NCBI GenBank assembly: GCA_027886825.1
Contig: JAPCJS010000005.1
Span: 1 to 32,851, forward strand
DNA from: Nitrososphaerota archaeon
Lineage (GTDB): Archaea > Thermoproteota > Nitrososphaeria > Nitrososphaerales > Gagatemarchaeaceae
Reading direction: 5' to 3'
DNA length: 32,851 nucleotides
Shown here: positions 1 through 8,492 of the stretch, in pieces
How the letters are laid out: the number at the start of each line of letters is the position of its first letter
Numbering within the stretch: position 1 is the stretch's first letter
The notes under the pieces: generated by a model
What the model saw: the letters and a program-made list of their open reading frames with translations, nothing else
What the model was told of the DNA's origin: nothing
Database searches by the model: none
Program-made: the position numbers and the translations under genes

Positions 1-257
1 GCCAGGTCCCGTGTGATTATGGACGCCACTACGGTCGGTATCGAAGGGGTATCTCGTGGCATTTCCAATGCTGCGTATCTGTAATACTTAACCGTTTTGA
101 ACAGATAGATGTATATAGTCAGTAATGATTATTACAACCAGGGAAAGCATGTGAATATCAATAATCAAACAACTCAAACAGTAATGCCGGAGCTCGACAG
201 AGGGACTACGGGTGACTTTGAAGGTCAAACGGCCAGACTCGGCACGGCTAACCTCCG
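1..257. other. Intergenic region upstream of the thermosome gene
   Basis: No convincing gene is seen here; the minus-strand ORF at 88-291 has no recognisable product and overlaps the thermosome start. The stretch is more A/T-rich than its surroundings and holds a TATA-like gtatata near 111 and a small inverted repeat, GTAAT-N4-ATTAC (122-135). These lie about 125-145 nt before the thermosome start, so if they form the promoter the mRNA has a long leader, unlike most genes in this window. The role is unproven. Confidence 0.4.
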
Positions 258-1910
258 GTGAATAGAATGACAGAAGCGTCATACGTAACAAGCTCCAGCG
301 GCCAGCAGGTTATCGTCCTGAAGCAGGGGGGCGCAAGCAACCGGGCAAGGAAGGCGCAGAGCAACAACATTGCTGCGGCCAAGCTGATCGCCGAGATGGT
401 GAGAACCTCACTCGGCCCGAGAGGGATGGACAAGATGCTCGTGGACGGCATGGGCGATGTCACTGTCACCAACGACGGCGCTACGATGCTCAAGGACATG
501 GACGTCCAGCACCCCGCAGCGAAGATGGTCATCGAGGTATCGAAGACAGTCGATGATGAGGTCGGCGACGGAACGACGTCGTCAGTCGTCCTTACGGGAG
601 CGCTGCTTGAGAACGCTGAGGAGCTGATCGAGATGGGTATCCATCCGATGGTCATCGTCAACGGTTACCGGAAGGCCGCACATCAGGCACAGAAGATCCT
701 GGACAAGATCGCCGTAAGCGTAGCACCGAACGACAGGGTCACGCTCACGAGGATCGCAAGGACCAGTATGGCTTCCAAGCTTGTCTCGAATGACAGCCTT
801 GTGTTGGGGGAGATCGTAGTCGATGGGCTCCTTCACGTCGCGGAAGAGGTCGGCGACGGGAACTTCAGAGTTGACCTCGAGAACCTGAAACTCGAGAAGA
901 AGGTCGGCGGTTCCATCAAGGACACCCGCCTCGTGACGGGAATCGTCCTAGACAAGGAGGTGAGCCACTCGGGGATGCCGAAGAAGATCGAGGGAGCACG
1001 GATCGCCCTCGTCAGCTCCGCCCTCGAGATCGAGAAGACGGAGTTCGACTCGAAGCTCAGCATAACCAACCCCGCGCAGATCCAGCAGTTTCTTGACCAG
1101 GAGACGAAGATGCTGAAGGAGATGGTCGAGAAGATCTCCAAGGTCGGAGCCAACGTCCTGATCTGCCAGAAGGGGATCGACGACGTAGCACAGTACTACC
1201 TTTCGAGAGCCGGCATCCTTGCCCTGAGAAGGGTCAGGGAGACGGACATGCTCCGGCTTGCAAAGGCGACTGGCGCAAGGATAGTCTCGGGGCTCGACGA
1301 CATCTCCAGGAAGGACATCGGATGGGCGGGTCTGGTGGAGGAACGCAAGGTCGAGGACGACAAGTGGACCTTCGTAGAAGGCTGCAAGAATCCAAAGGCC
1401 ATGACGATACTCGTCAGGGGCGGAACGCAGAGGGTGGTCGACGAGGTAGAGAGGTCCATGCACGACGCCATCATGGTCACAAAGGACGTGCTCGAGAACC
1501 CCGGGATAGTGGGCGGTGGCGGCGCGGTCGAGGAGGAACTGTCGTACCGCCTGATGAAGTGGTCCAGTACGCTGGAGGGGAGAGAACAGCTCGCCGTGCA
1601 GAAGTATGCGGAGGCCTTCGAGGCCATCCCCCTCGCGCTGGCCTCCAACGCCGGGTTCGATCGGCTCGACATCCAGGTCGCCCTCAGGTCGAAGCACGGG
1701 CACGACGAAAAGTGGTATGGAGTAGACGTCCTGGGAACCGGCGTGCGCGATATGTTCGAGAAGAACGTGATAGAGCCTGTGAGCGTCAAGCAGCAGATCA
1801 TAACCTCGGCGACCGAGTGCGCGTGCATGCTGCTCAGGATCGACGACGTCATCCCCAGCCGAGGAGGGGGAGCACCCATGCCCCAGCGTGAAGAGTCGGG
1901 CATGGACTGA
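258..1910 (+). CDS. ths: Thermosome subunit (group II chaperonin, CCT/TRiC-like)
   Basis: Subunit of the cytosolic double-ring archaeal chaperonin, which folds proteins in an ATP-driven, lid-closing chamber. The 550-aa length is normal for the family. The sequence shows the nucleotide-binding motifs SLGPRGMDKML (about residues 51-61), NDGATM (72-77) and GDGTTS (103-108, with the Asp used in ATP hydrolysis), plus the Gly-rich GGGGAVEEE segment near residue 415 of the second equatorial half. The C-terminus has only a short GGG stretch and ends in SGMD, not the long GGM-repeat tail of some homologues. The first in-frame start is GTG at 258 and an ATG follows at 267; neither has a clear ribosome binding site, so the exact start is open. 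It is a single gene; thermosome partners are often encoded elsewhere. The family call is secure. Confidence 0.97.
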   Translation: MNRMTEASYVTSSSGQQVIVLKQGGASNRARKAQSNNIAAAKLIAEMVRTSLGPRGMDKMLVDGMGDVTVTNDGATMLKDMDVQHPAAKMVIEVSKTVDDEVGDGTTSSVVLTGALLENAEELIEMGIHPMVIVNGYRKAAHQAQKILDKIAVSVAPNDRVTLTRIARTSMASKLVSNDSLVLGEIVVDGLLHVAEEVGDGNFRVDLENLKLEKKVGGSIKDTRLVTGIVLDKEVSHSGMPKKIEGARIALVSSALEIEKTEFDSKLSITNPAQIQQFLDQETKMLKEMVEKISKVGANVLICQKGIDDVAQYYLSRAGILALRRVRETDMLRLAKATGARIVSGLDDISRKDIGWAGLVEERKVEDDKWTFVEGCKNPKAMTILVRGGTQRVVDEVERSMHDAIMVTKDVLENPGIVGGGGAVEEELSYRLMKWSSTLEGREQLAVQKYAEAFEAIPLALASNAGFDRLDIQVALRSKHGHDEKWYGVDVLGTGVRDMFEKNVIEPVSVKQQIITSATECACMLLRIDDVIPSRGGGAPMPQREESGMD

Positions 1911-1966
1911 CTCTGCACGAGCACCACGCTCAGACTTTGAGCAGATTCCGAAGACTGTTCCAGTGA

Positions 1967-1975
1967 TTTTAAATA
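1967..1975 (+). promoter_or_regulatory. TATA-like box for the Thr/Ser-stalk surface protein gene
   Basis: The sequence ttttaaata is centred about 22 nt before the ATG at 1993, which fits a leaderless archaeal promoter. It supports starting the protein at 1993 and not at the upstream end of the ORF at 1888, because transcription would begin at or very near this ATG. Confidence 0.65.
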
Positions 1976-1992
1976 CATACAGCTTTTCAGTC

Positions 1993-3096
1993 ATGATGAT
2001 GCTTTTCCGAGAGAAGAGAGCGATAGCGCCGATCGCTATTGCCGTCGTAGTGGTTGTAATTGTGGTCATTGCAGGAGTTGCTGCTTACTCTGTCCTGTCG
2101 TCAGGCTCAGGCTCTTCCTCATCTTCATCGTCTTCCTCGTCGAGTCACACGACGACGAAGTCCTCGACCACGACGTCAACGACAAAGTCGACGACCTCCT
2201 CGACCACGACTCTTCCGACTTCGAGCTCAACGACTTCAAAGACTAGCACTACCTCTACCACGACTGTTCCGACGACTAGCACCACCACTAGCACTACCTC
2301 TACCACGACTGTTCCGACGACTAGCACCACCTCGACTACGACTAGTTCTTCTACGTCCACTCATTCGACGACCTCATCGTCTTCCAACACTTCGACGAGC
2401 ACGATAACGACCTCCTGCTCTACTGGTAGCAGCACCACCTCCACTTCTACGTCTACGACCCAAGAGAACGTGATACCGCTGCTCAGCACCTACTCGGCTA
2501 TGACCATCCAGGGCAACGGGACTTCCTCGAGTACTGGAGGAACTACAACGTCTTCCCCCCAGAGTTTCAATTATACCCAGTCTTACAGCACCGTCTATGT
2601 GAGTTCCACCACATACAAGATTAGCATCACCACCAGCGAAGGGGCCCAGAGTTTCTCCTCAACGATTTGGATCCTGAAGAATGGTAGTACCTTGGCCATT
2701 AACGAGGCCGGAACCAACCTCACCGGCTCAATTGCCCGGCAAATCGGCGCCTCGGCGTTCTTCGGGTTCACCTTGCAGATCCAGGCTGATTCGCAGATCG
2801 CCCAATACACGGCAACGAACTTCTTCCACTCCATAGGAACGTCCACTGTCTCCATCGGGCCGACCCAGGTGAGCGTTAACACCTATGTCGCCAACTCGCT
2901 ACCGGTGACCACGACCGACTGTGTCACCGGCGATATTACCACACTTACGGCCTTCTCGCTCTCCGTAGGAACGCCTCATGGGTCGAGCCTCCCGCTCGTC
3001 ACCCACGAGCACTTCGCAGGCAGCACCAAAGATACAAACGGCCAGACCAGCACCTTCGACGAGGTGCTTGCGGTCACCTCGATCACGCTGGCCTGA
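1993..3096 (+). CDS. Membrane-anchored surface protein with Thr/Ser-rich stalk (unknown function)
   Basis: Predicted 367-aa extracytoplasmic protein. I prefer the ATG at 1993, 105 nt inside the listed ORF, because a TATA-like box lies about 22 nt upstream and the N-terminus then becomes a basic REKR followed directly by one hydrophobic segment (AIAPIAIAVVVVVIVVIAGVAAY). A basic residue plus Ala before a hydrophobic helix resembles archaeal class III (pilin-type) signals, so cleavage by a PibD/FlaK-type peptidase or simple anchoring are both possible. Residues of about 40-155 are almost only Thr and Ser, with Pro spacers and a tandem 15-residue repeat, which suggests an O-glycosylated stalk. 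The C-terminal half (about 160-367) is a non-repetitive, probably beta-rich domain with several N-glycosylation sequons (NGT, NYT, NGS, NLT). I do not recognise that domain. A pilin-like subunit, an adhesin or an S-layer-associated protein are all possible. Confidence 0.8.
   Translation: MMMLFREKRAIAPIAIAVVVVVIVVIAGVAAYSVLSSGSGSSSSSSSSSSSHTTTKSSTTTSTTKSTTSSTTTLPTSSSTTSKTSTTSTTTVPTTSTTTSTTSTTTVPTTSTTSTTTSSSTSTHSTTSSSSNTSTSTITTSCSTGSSTTSTSTSTTQENVIPLLSTYSAMTIQGNGTSSSTGGTTTSSPQSFNYTQSYSTVYVSSTTYKISITTSEGAQSFSSTIWILKNGSTLAINEAGTNLTGSIARQIGASAFFGFTLQIQADSQIAQYTATNFFHSIGTSTVSIGPTQVSVNTYVANSLPVTTTDCVTGDITTLTAFSLSVGTPHGSSLPLVTHEHFAGSTKDTNGQTSTFDEVLAVTSITLA
2242..2331 (+). repeat. Perfect 2 x 45-bp tandem repeat inside the Thr-rich stalk
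   Basis: The 45-bp unit beginning actagcactacctctacc at 2242 is repeated exactly from 2287. Each copy encodes the 15-residue unit TSTTSTTTVPTTSTT in frame, so copy number could change without a frameshift. Degenerate copies surround it, and the whole 2110-2460 segment is low complexity. Base-level identity of the two units suggests a recent duplication. Confidence 0.9.
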
Positions 3097-3111
3097 GATT
3101 CGGCACCAGAC

Positions 3112-3133
3112 GGACCTGGCTCTGGCCAAGTCC
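3112..3133 (+). terminator. Hairpin after the surface-protein gene
   Basis: GGACCTGGC-tctg-GCCAAGTCC can form a nine-step stem with one mismatch and a 4-nt loop, starting 15 nt after the stop codon at 3096. No T-run follows on the plus strand, so termination is only suggested. Confidence 0.35.
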
Positions 3134-3245
3134 GCTCCCGCAGCCTAAGCGCGGCCTTGGACCTCGGCTAGGCACTAACGGTGGTCACGATCATGGTGAC
3201 TCGAGGAGTTGAGCCAAACGACTAGTGCGGCAGACATCCGACTGT

Positions 3246-4241
3246 TCAGCGCGACTTGGCGATTCCCTCAAAGAGATCCTGAGCGAACTGCACATCGTGG
3301 GGCATGATGAGATTCACCTGGTTGGCGCCAGCTTCGAACCACTTCTCCGCGGATGCGGTCATGTCCTCCGCCGTCCCCAGGAGCACGGACTTGTTTGAGA
3401 GGTATTCTTGGGGATCCTTTCCTATGCGCTCCGCCCAGACCGTGGCCAGCTTCCTGGCCTCAGGGATGCTCCTGGCGAAGATCGGTGTCGCGTTGACGGA
3501 TATCCTGATGGATTTCATGTCCCTCCCGATCTCGCGACAGTAACTTTCCATCTGCGCGAACCTCTGCTGGAACATCTCGAAGGTGCACGGGCCGGTATCG
3601 ACGTCCCAGCCGTCTGCCTCTTCGACCGCGATCCTCATCACGTTCTCGGAGGCTCCGCCAATCACTATCGGCGGGTGAGGCTTCTGGACGGGCTTCGGGC
3701 TCAGGATCCCCTTTTCTATCCGGTAGTACTTTCCGGCGAACGTAACCTCCTCCTCGGTCCAGAGCATCTTGATCAGCTGGACGCTCTCCCTCAGCATCTC
3801 TACCCTTGTCCTGTAGGGCTTCCAGGGTATTCCGTACGCGAGACACTCGGTCCTGAACCATCCCGCACCCAGCGCCAGGTTCACTCTGCCGTCCGAGATC
3901 AGGTCGAGCGTCGAGGCCATCTTCGCGAGCACCGCAGGATATCTGAAGAGGTTACACAGAACGATGTTCGTCAGCCTGGCCCTCGACGTGATCGTCGACA
4001 GGGCTGAGAGGGTGGTCCATGCCTCGACTATCCCGTACCTGAACCGTTCGGGTCTCTCCTTCCCTCCGGGCGAAGAGCCCAGGGGGTTGAGGAGGTGATC
4101 ATGGACGCCTATCGAGCTCAACCCAAACCTGTCCGCCGCCAGAGCGATATCCCTGAGAACTCCAAAGTTCAGCTCCACCTCCTCACGCGCATAAGAGCGT
4201 CCGGATACAGGAAGGCTGATACCGAATTCTCGTCTGGTCAT
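3246..4241 (-). CDS. Luciferase-like, probably F420-dependent oxidoreductase (LLM class)
   Basis: 331-aa soluble TIM-barrel flavin-type oxidoreductase of the bacterial luciferase-like family. Archaeal and actinobacterial members usually use coenzyme F420, though FMN-using members exist. Family features seen are the N-terminal strand with HDHLLNP, the GRVNLALGAGW segment near residues 118-128, the LRESVQLIKMLW helix, the FAGKYYRI strand and the KPHPPIVIGG strand near 190. The ATG at 4241 is preceded by GGGAGATGACC (4246-4256), a good match to an archaeal ribosome binding site, which supports this start. The gene stands alone, downstream of the ABC exporter on the same strand with a 143-nt gap. 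The substrate cannot be told from sequence. A related but clearly different paralogue lies at 14296-15342. Confidence 0.9.
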   Translation of the reverse strand: MTRREFGISLPVSGRSYAREEVELNFGVLRDIALAADRFGLSSIGVHDHLLNPLGSSPGGKERPERFRYGIVEAWTTLSALSTITSRARLTNIVLCNLFRYPAVLAKMASTLDLISDGRVNLALGAGWFRTECLAYGIPWKPYRTRVEMLRESVQLIKMLWTEEEVTFAGKYYRIEKGILSPKPVQKPHPPIVIGGASENVMRIAVEEADGWDVDTGPCTFEMFQQRFAQMESYCREIGRDMKSIRISVNATPIFARSIPEARKLATVWAERIGKDPQEYLSNKSVLLGTAEDMTASAEKWFEAGANQVNLIMPHDVQFAQDLFEGIAKSR

Positions 4242-4384
4242 AGCAGGTCATCTCCCGTTCGAGGCTTGAAATGTCTTCCTTCCGGGGCAGAACCGAGTCC
4301 GATGAAGATAATGACATGAGCCATGCCGTTAGCCCGGCGGCGGGGCCTCACTAATCGGGATGACGCACGTCCTGACTCCCCTTT

Positions 4385-5131
4385 CTATCTCCACTTTGTG
4401 AGTATCTCCTCCCTCCGGAACGTGGTCCTGCACACCTGAAGCAGGACAGCGTCGATGGCCAGGAGGATGACAGAGATTATCACCAGATTGGTCGGGTCCA
4501 CAGATGTGAAACTCGTCTCGGCCAGGACATAGACGCCTCCGAACGGCACCGATGCCAGGGTCCCGAGCTGCTGGGCCGCGCGCAGGTCGCCGACGAGCGA
4601 GGAGATGATGACGTTTGCCTCGACGCTGAAGGTGCACGCGAGAGGGACCGCGAGCAGTAGGATAACCGCCATCGTGGAGTTCGGAAAATAGTAGTAGCCG
4701 AGGCGAGCGTACGTCAGTCCGTCCGCGAAGAGCATGAATATCGAGGCCCCGATGTATGACACTCCGATGGATGGCAGCAGCGCGGCGAGGCTCTTCCCGA
4801 GCAACAGCTCGCCGTCCGTGGTGGGCGTCGCGAGAAGGGGCTCCAGGCTCTTTTCGAGCTTCTCGCCGAGAAAGCTGTAGGAGGCGAGTACGGTCGGGAT
4901 GAGGGTCGCCAGGATGATGAAGAAGAACGAGAACGCGTTCAGCAGGACGACGATCTCCGAAACCGGAGGAGAACCTTTCATGAGGACGAGCCAGATGACG
5001 ATCGGCAGGCCGACGGAGATGACCGCAGGGAGCCCGATCAAGGAATAGAGGGTGTACCTCTTCCTCCTGAATATCTCAAAGTCGTTCGTCGCTACGATCA
5101 AGGCCTTCGAAAGCTTCATCCTCTTTTTCAC
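4385..5131 (-). CDS. ABC-2 type exporter, membrane permease
   Basis: 248-aa integral membrane subunit. The sequence shows about six hydrophobic segments (near residues 27-50, 64-88, 115-136, 149-170, 190-206 and 214-234). Between the second and third is the cytoplasmic EKLEKSLEPLLATPTTDGELLLGKS segment, typical of ABC-2/NatB-like permeases, where it forms the coupling helix. Its start ATG overlaps the stop of the ATPase gene by 4 nt (ATGA), so the two are translationally coupled and almost certainly form one transporter. The exported substrate is unknown; such pairs move ions, drugs, lipids or small peptides. The basic N-terminus MKKRMKLSK fits a cytoplasmic end. Confidence 0.9.
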   Translation of the reverse strand: MKKRMKLSKALIVATNDFEIFRRKRYTLYSLIGLPAVISVGLPIVIWLVLMKGSPPVSEIVVLLNAFSFFFIILATLIPTVLASYSFLGEKLEKSLEPLLATPTTDGELLLGKSLAALLPSIGVSYIGASIFMLFADGLTYARLGYYYFPNSTMAVILLLAVPLACTFSVEANVIISSLVGDLRAAQQLGTLASVPFGGVYVLAETSFTSVDPTNLVIISVILLAIDAVLLQVCRTTFRREEILTKWR

Positions 5132-6051
5132 TCCCGCACTAGTCTCAGGTAGACGTCTTCCAGTGACGGCAGCACCTCGGTGACGAACTGGACGCGACCT
5201 CCTGCGGCAACTATCGCGTCAACTATCGCGGGGTTCTCATCCACAGGGTCGCTCACATCGACGACAAGTCTGTTGCCATCCGCAACGACCTCCCTGGTTG
5301 TCAGCCTCTTCACGGCAACTATGATCGCATCGGTGACCTGTGCGAGCTCTATAACTGTCCTTCTCCCCCAGAACGACTCGAGCAGTTCCTTTGTTGCTCC
5401 CACCGCGACCAGCCGGGTCTTCAGGATCCCGATCCTGTCGCAGATCTTCTGAGCCTCGCCGAGGTTGTGAGTGTTGATGAAGATGGTCCTCTTCTCTTTC
5501 TTCAGCTCAAGGATAAAGTCCCTTACAGTCTTCGACGACTCTGGATCCAGGTTTGCAGTCGGCTCGTCCAGGAACAGTATCTGTGGGTCATGAATCAGCG
5601 CCCGGGCGATGGCCAGCTTCTGTTTCATCCCCTTTGAGAACGTCCCAGCGGCGAGGTTCCTCTTGTCCCAGAGGCCCAGCATCTTGAGGAAGTGCTCGAT
5701 CCGCTCCTTCCTCTGGCCCTCGTTGCACTCGTACAGACGGCCGTAGTAGTCCAGGTTCTTGTAGGCGCTCAGGTCGTCATACAGGCCGACGCTCTCGGGG
5801 AGCAGCCCGATGATCTTCCTGATCTTCTGCTGGTCCGAGCTCCTTCCGATTTCGTGATCGCCGATGGTGGCCTCTCCGCTCGTCTTTGATATGAGGCATG
5901 TGAGCATCCGGACGGTCGTGGTCTTCCCGGCGCCGTTCGGCCCGAGGAACCCGAAGACCTCTCCCTCCTCGACGCGAAGGGTCAGTCCCTCGACGGCCGT
6001 AATCTCCCCGAACTTCTTGGTCAGGTTCTCCGTCTCGATCAAGCGCACCAC
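5128..6051 (-). CDS. ABC-2 type exporter, ATP-binding subunit
   Basis: 307-aa ATPase that drives the adjacent ABC-2 permease. All nucleotide-binding motifs are present: Walker A GPNGAGKTT (about 38-46), signature TFSKGMKQKLA (about 137-147, an FSKGM variant of LSGGQ common in this subfamily), Walker B ILFLDEPTANLDP (about 158-170) and the switch His in THNLGEA (about 194). The Q-loop region reads GLLPESVGLY, so Gln is replaced by Glu as in many drug/Nat-type exporters. A C-terminal extension of about 90 residues (VIELAQVTDAIIVAVKRL...) is the usual accessory domain. The start is GTG at 6051, with a second GTG directly after it. No obvious TATA box is visible close upstream. Confidence 0.95.
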   Translation of the reverse strand: MVRLIETENLTKKFGEITAVEGLTLRVEEGEVFGFLGPNGAGKTTTVRMLTCLISKTSGEATIGDHEIGRSSDQQKIRKIIGLLPESVGLYDDLSAYKNLDYYGRLYECNEGQRKERIEHFLKMLGLWDKRNLAAGTFSKGMKQKLAIARALIHDPQILFLDEPTANLDPESSKTVRDFILELKKEKRTIFINTHNLGEAQKICDRIGILKTRLVAVGATKELLESFWGRRTVIELAQVTDAIIVAVKRLTTREVVADGNRLVVDVSDPVDENPAIVDAIVAAGGRVQFVTEVLPSLEDVYLRLVRE

Positions 6052-6251
6052 CTGCTAGAATGGCCGTCCGAGGTAGGGAGACGAAGATGGGCGGAGTTCC
6101 ATTTTTGGCCGGTCGATTGATGAGCGTCACCTTTGATTAATTAATGAATCTGACGGACGCCCGCAGGTCAGCTTACGGCGGCAGGAATGGGTGCCGGTCG
6201 GGTCGCACAGGCTGGGGCCGCAGTCGCCCCTTCGTGGTCGCTGGATGTATC

Positions 6252-8342
6252 TCACACCGGACTCGGTCTGAACCGGAAGAGGAGCAGCGAGTTGCCGATC
6301 ACGGTGACGGAGCTGATCGCCATCGCACCGGCCGCGAGGAAAGGCAGGACGTTGTAGACCTGGACCCCCAGGATGGGAACCAGCGCCCCGGCGGCGACTG
6401 GGATCAGGACCACGTTGTAGGCGAAGGCCCAGAAGAGGTTCTCCTTTATCTTCGAAAGGGTCTTCCGGCTGAGCTGGATGGCCACGGCCACGTTCTGCAG
6501 GTCGTCCTTGATCAGCACTATCTGCCCCGTCTCCCTCGCTATGTCGGTCCCGCTGCCGATCGCGATCCCGATGTCTGCCTTGGCCAGGGCGGGTGCATCG
6601 TTGATGCCGTCACCCACCATGGCGACCACTTTCCCCTGACTCTGCAGAGACCCTATCTTCTCCTCCTTCTCCCGGGGAAGCAGGCCTGCGACGAACTCGG
6701 TGATGCCGATCTTCTGGGCAATGGCCATCGCCGTACGCGGGCTGTCACCTGTCAGCATCACAACCCGGATCCCCATCCTCCCCAGGGCGTCTACGGCAGG
6801 CTTTGCGGTTGGTTTCACCGTGTCCGCGACCGCAATGATGCCTACCACTATGCCCTCGGCGACCACGATCATGGTCGTCTTCCCTTCCTCTTCCAGCCGT
6901 GTCACGTCTGTCTCCACCGTGGACAGGTCTTCTATCCCATTCTCCTGCATGAGCCGTCTGTTTCCCAGCATGACCGCCCTGCCGTCCACCATCGCCCTGA
7001 CGCCCATCCCGCCCATCGCCTCGAAGCCGCGCGGGTCAGAGAGAACGATTGAACGGCTTGCCGCTTCATCGACAAGGGCCTCGCCAAGCGGATGTTCCGA
7101 ACCCTTCTCCGCCGAGGCAGCCAGGTGAAGGAGCTCCTCCGGAGCGATGATCCCGTTGGTGACCACATCCGTGACCGAGGGCTTTCCCATGGTCAGGGTG
7201 CCCGTCTTGTCGAAGACCACCACATCGACCCTCGCGGCGAGTTCCAGGTACTCGCCTCCCTTGATCAGGATCCCGCTCTGGGCTCCCTTGCTCGTCCCCA
7301 CCAGGAGCGCGGCGGGAGTAGCGACTCCCAGCGCACACGGACACGAGATCACCACGACCGAGACGAAGACGAGCACGGAGAAGGCAGGCCCGATGTGTCC
7401 CAGGTAGTACCAGGAGAGTGCCGCCAGCGTGGCGGCAGCGACAACGACAGGGACGAAGTACGAAGCGATCCTGTCGGCGAGCCTCTGTATCGGGGCCTTG
7501 CCGATCTGTGCCTCCTCCACGAGCCTGACTATCTGGGAGAGGGTCGTATCCTGACCCACCTTGTCCGCCCTGAGCTTCAAGAGGCCTGACCTGTTGATCG
7601 TCGCCCCTATCACCACGTCTCCCACGGATCTCTCGGCGGGGATGCCCTCGCCGGTCATCATCGATTCGTCGATGGCCGACCTGCCCTCGACGATTACCGC
7701 ATCGACGGGTATTCTCTCGCCGGGTCTGACGACAAGCAGGTCTCCGACCTTGATCCGCTCCACGGGTACGTCGACCTCGAGGTCGCCCTCGATCCTATGA
7801 GCTAGGGGGGGTTGAAGCTCTACGAGCTTCCTTAGAGCGGCGGAGGCCCGGCTCCTCGTCACGTGCTCCAGGAACCGACCTGCCAGGATCAGTGTGATTA
7901 TGATGGCCGAAGTGTCAAAGTAGACGCCCGACGATGGGAGCAACTCTGGCGCGAACGTGACTGCAGCAGAGTACGCCCACGCCGCCGAGGTGCCCAGTGC
8001 GATGAGGACGTCCATGTTGCCCATCCTGTTCTTGATGCTGTCGTAGGTCCCTTCGTAGAACCTCCACCCTATGACAAATTGGAGTGGGGTGTCGAGGGCA
8101 AAGAGGACATAGTCTGACGGCCGCGCCGGCAGGAGAGACGCATACGTGAAGAGCAGAATCGGCAGTGAGAGCAGCGTCGAAGCAAGGAGCTCAATCTTTA
8201 GCTTGCGGAGCTCTTTCTCTGGGGAGAGGAACTCGCGCATGCAGGACTCGCTGCAGAAGTAGTAGGTGACGCCGCGGACCTCGGCCTTGAGCTCCGCGGT
8301 GCTCTCGTCGACGAACATTCCGCAGATGGGGTCCTTCGCCAT
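6252..8342 (-). CDS. copA: Cu+-exporting P1B-type ATPase with N-terminal YHS domain (CopA)
   Basis: 696-aa heavy-metal pump of the P1B class that drives metal out of the cytoplasm with ATP. In order: a YHS/TRASH-like metal-binding domain (DPICGM at 4-9, YYFCSESC at 27-34), six core plus accessory membrane helices, the actuator motif MTGEGIP (229-235), the membrane metal site CPC (334-336), the phosphorylation site DKTGT (378-382), the P1B signature SEHPL (415-419), and GDGINDAP (577-584). The last helices carry YN (642-643) and MAISS (674-678), the residue pattern of the Cu+ (P1B-1) subtype, which argues against Zn/Cd. There is no classic GMTCxxC domain; the YHS domain takes its place. The ATG at 8342 has a TATA-like box about 24 nt upstream and a CTTTAC-N4-GTAAAG operator above it, shared with the CopR-like gene. 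Confidence 0.96.
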   Translation of the reverse strand: MAKDPICGMFVDESTAELKAEVRGVTYYFCSESCMREFLSPEKELRKLKIELLASTLLSLPILLFTYASLLPARPSDYVLFALDTPLQFVIGWRFYEGTYDSIKNRMGNMDVLIALGTSAAWAYSAAVTFAPELLPSSGVYFDTSAIIITLILAGRFLEHVTRSRASAALRKLVELQPPLAHRIEGDLEVDVPVERIKVGDLLVVRPGERIPVDAVIVEGRSAIDESMMTGEGIPAERSVGDVVIGATINRSGLLKLRADKVGQDTTLSQIVRLVEEAQIGKAPIQRLADRIASYFVPVVVAAATLAALSWYYLGHIGPAFSVLVFVSVVVISCPCALGVATPAALLVGTSKGAQSGILIKGGEYLELAARVDVVVFDKTGTLTMGKPSVTDVVTNGIIAPEELLHLAASAEKGSEHPLGEALVDEAASRSIVLSDPRGFEAMGGMGVRAMVDGRAVMLGNRRLMQENGIEDLSTVETDVTRLEEEGKTTMIVVAEGIVVGIIAVADTVKPTAKPAVDALGRMGIRVVMLTGDSPRTAMAIAQKIGITEFVAGLLPREKEEKIGSLQSQGKVVAMVGDGINDAPALAKADIGIAIGSGTDIARETGQIVLIKDDLQNVAVAIQLSRKTLSKIKENLFWAFAYNVVLIPVAAGALVPILGVQVYNVLPFLAAGAMAISSVTVIGNSLLLFRFRPSPV

Positions 8343-8361
8343 GACTGCGGGGGAACCTGGG

Positions 8362-8370
8362 AAGTCTTAA
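8362..8370 (-). promoter_or_regulatory. TATA-like box of copA
   Basis: On the minus strand the run ctttaagac lies about 20-28 nt before the copA ATG, the spacing of a leaderless promoter. The copper-type operator sits directly upstream of the BRE position. Confidence 0.65.
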
Positions 8371-8378
8371 AGCAGCGT

Positions 8379-8394
8379 CTTTACGGATGTAAAG
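8379..8394. promoter_or_regulatory. Inverted-repeat operator of copA (CTTTAC-N4-GTAAAG)
   Basis: A perfect 6-bp inverted repeat with a 4-nt spacer, CTTTACggatGTAAAG, lies 37 nt upstream of the copA start codon and just above the TATA/BRE region. The same core, CTTTAC-N4-GTAAA, occurs at 16118-16133, 36 nt before the TTG start of the CopR-like regulator. Lrp/AsnC-type dimers bind such palindromes. A site upstream of the BRE is more typical of an activator than of a repressor. Confidence 0.75.
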
Positions 8395-8492
8395 CTAATC
8401 CATCTCAACCAGTCTTAGCTCGGCTTCGTACGAATCCGATCGGGCAGGGAGATGCCCGCACCCCCGATCTCATGGCCTAGGCAGCACTGCGC

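Noticed and set aside
948-2069. 373-aa minus-strand ORF
   Set aside because: It overlaps the thermosome gene on the opposite strand, has no recognisable motifs and is a GC-driven shadow.
6144-7052. 302-aa plus-strand ORF
   Set aside because: It lies opposite the conserved end of copA and its residues (many His, Asp, Arg, Gly) look like reverse-frame noise.
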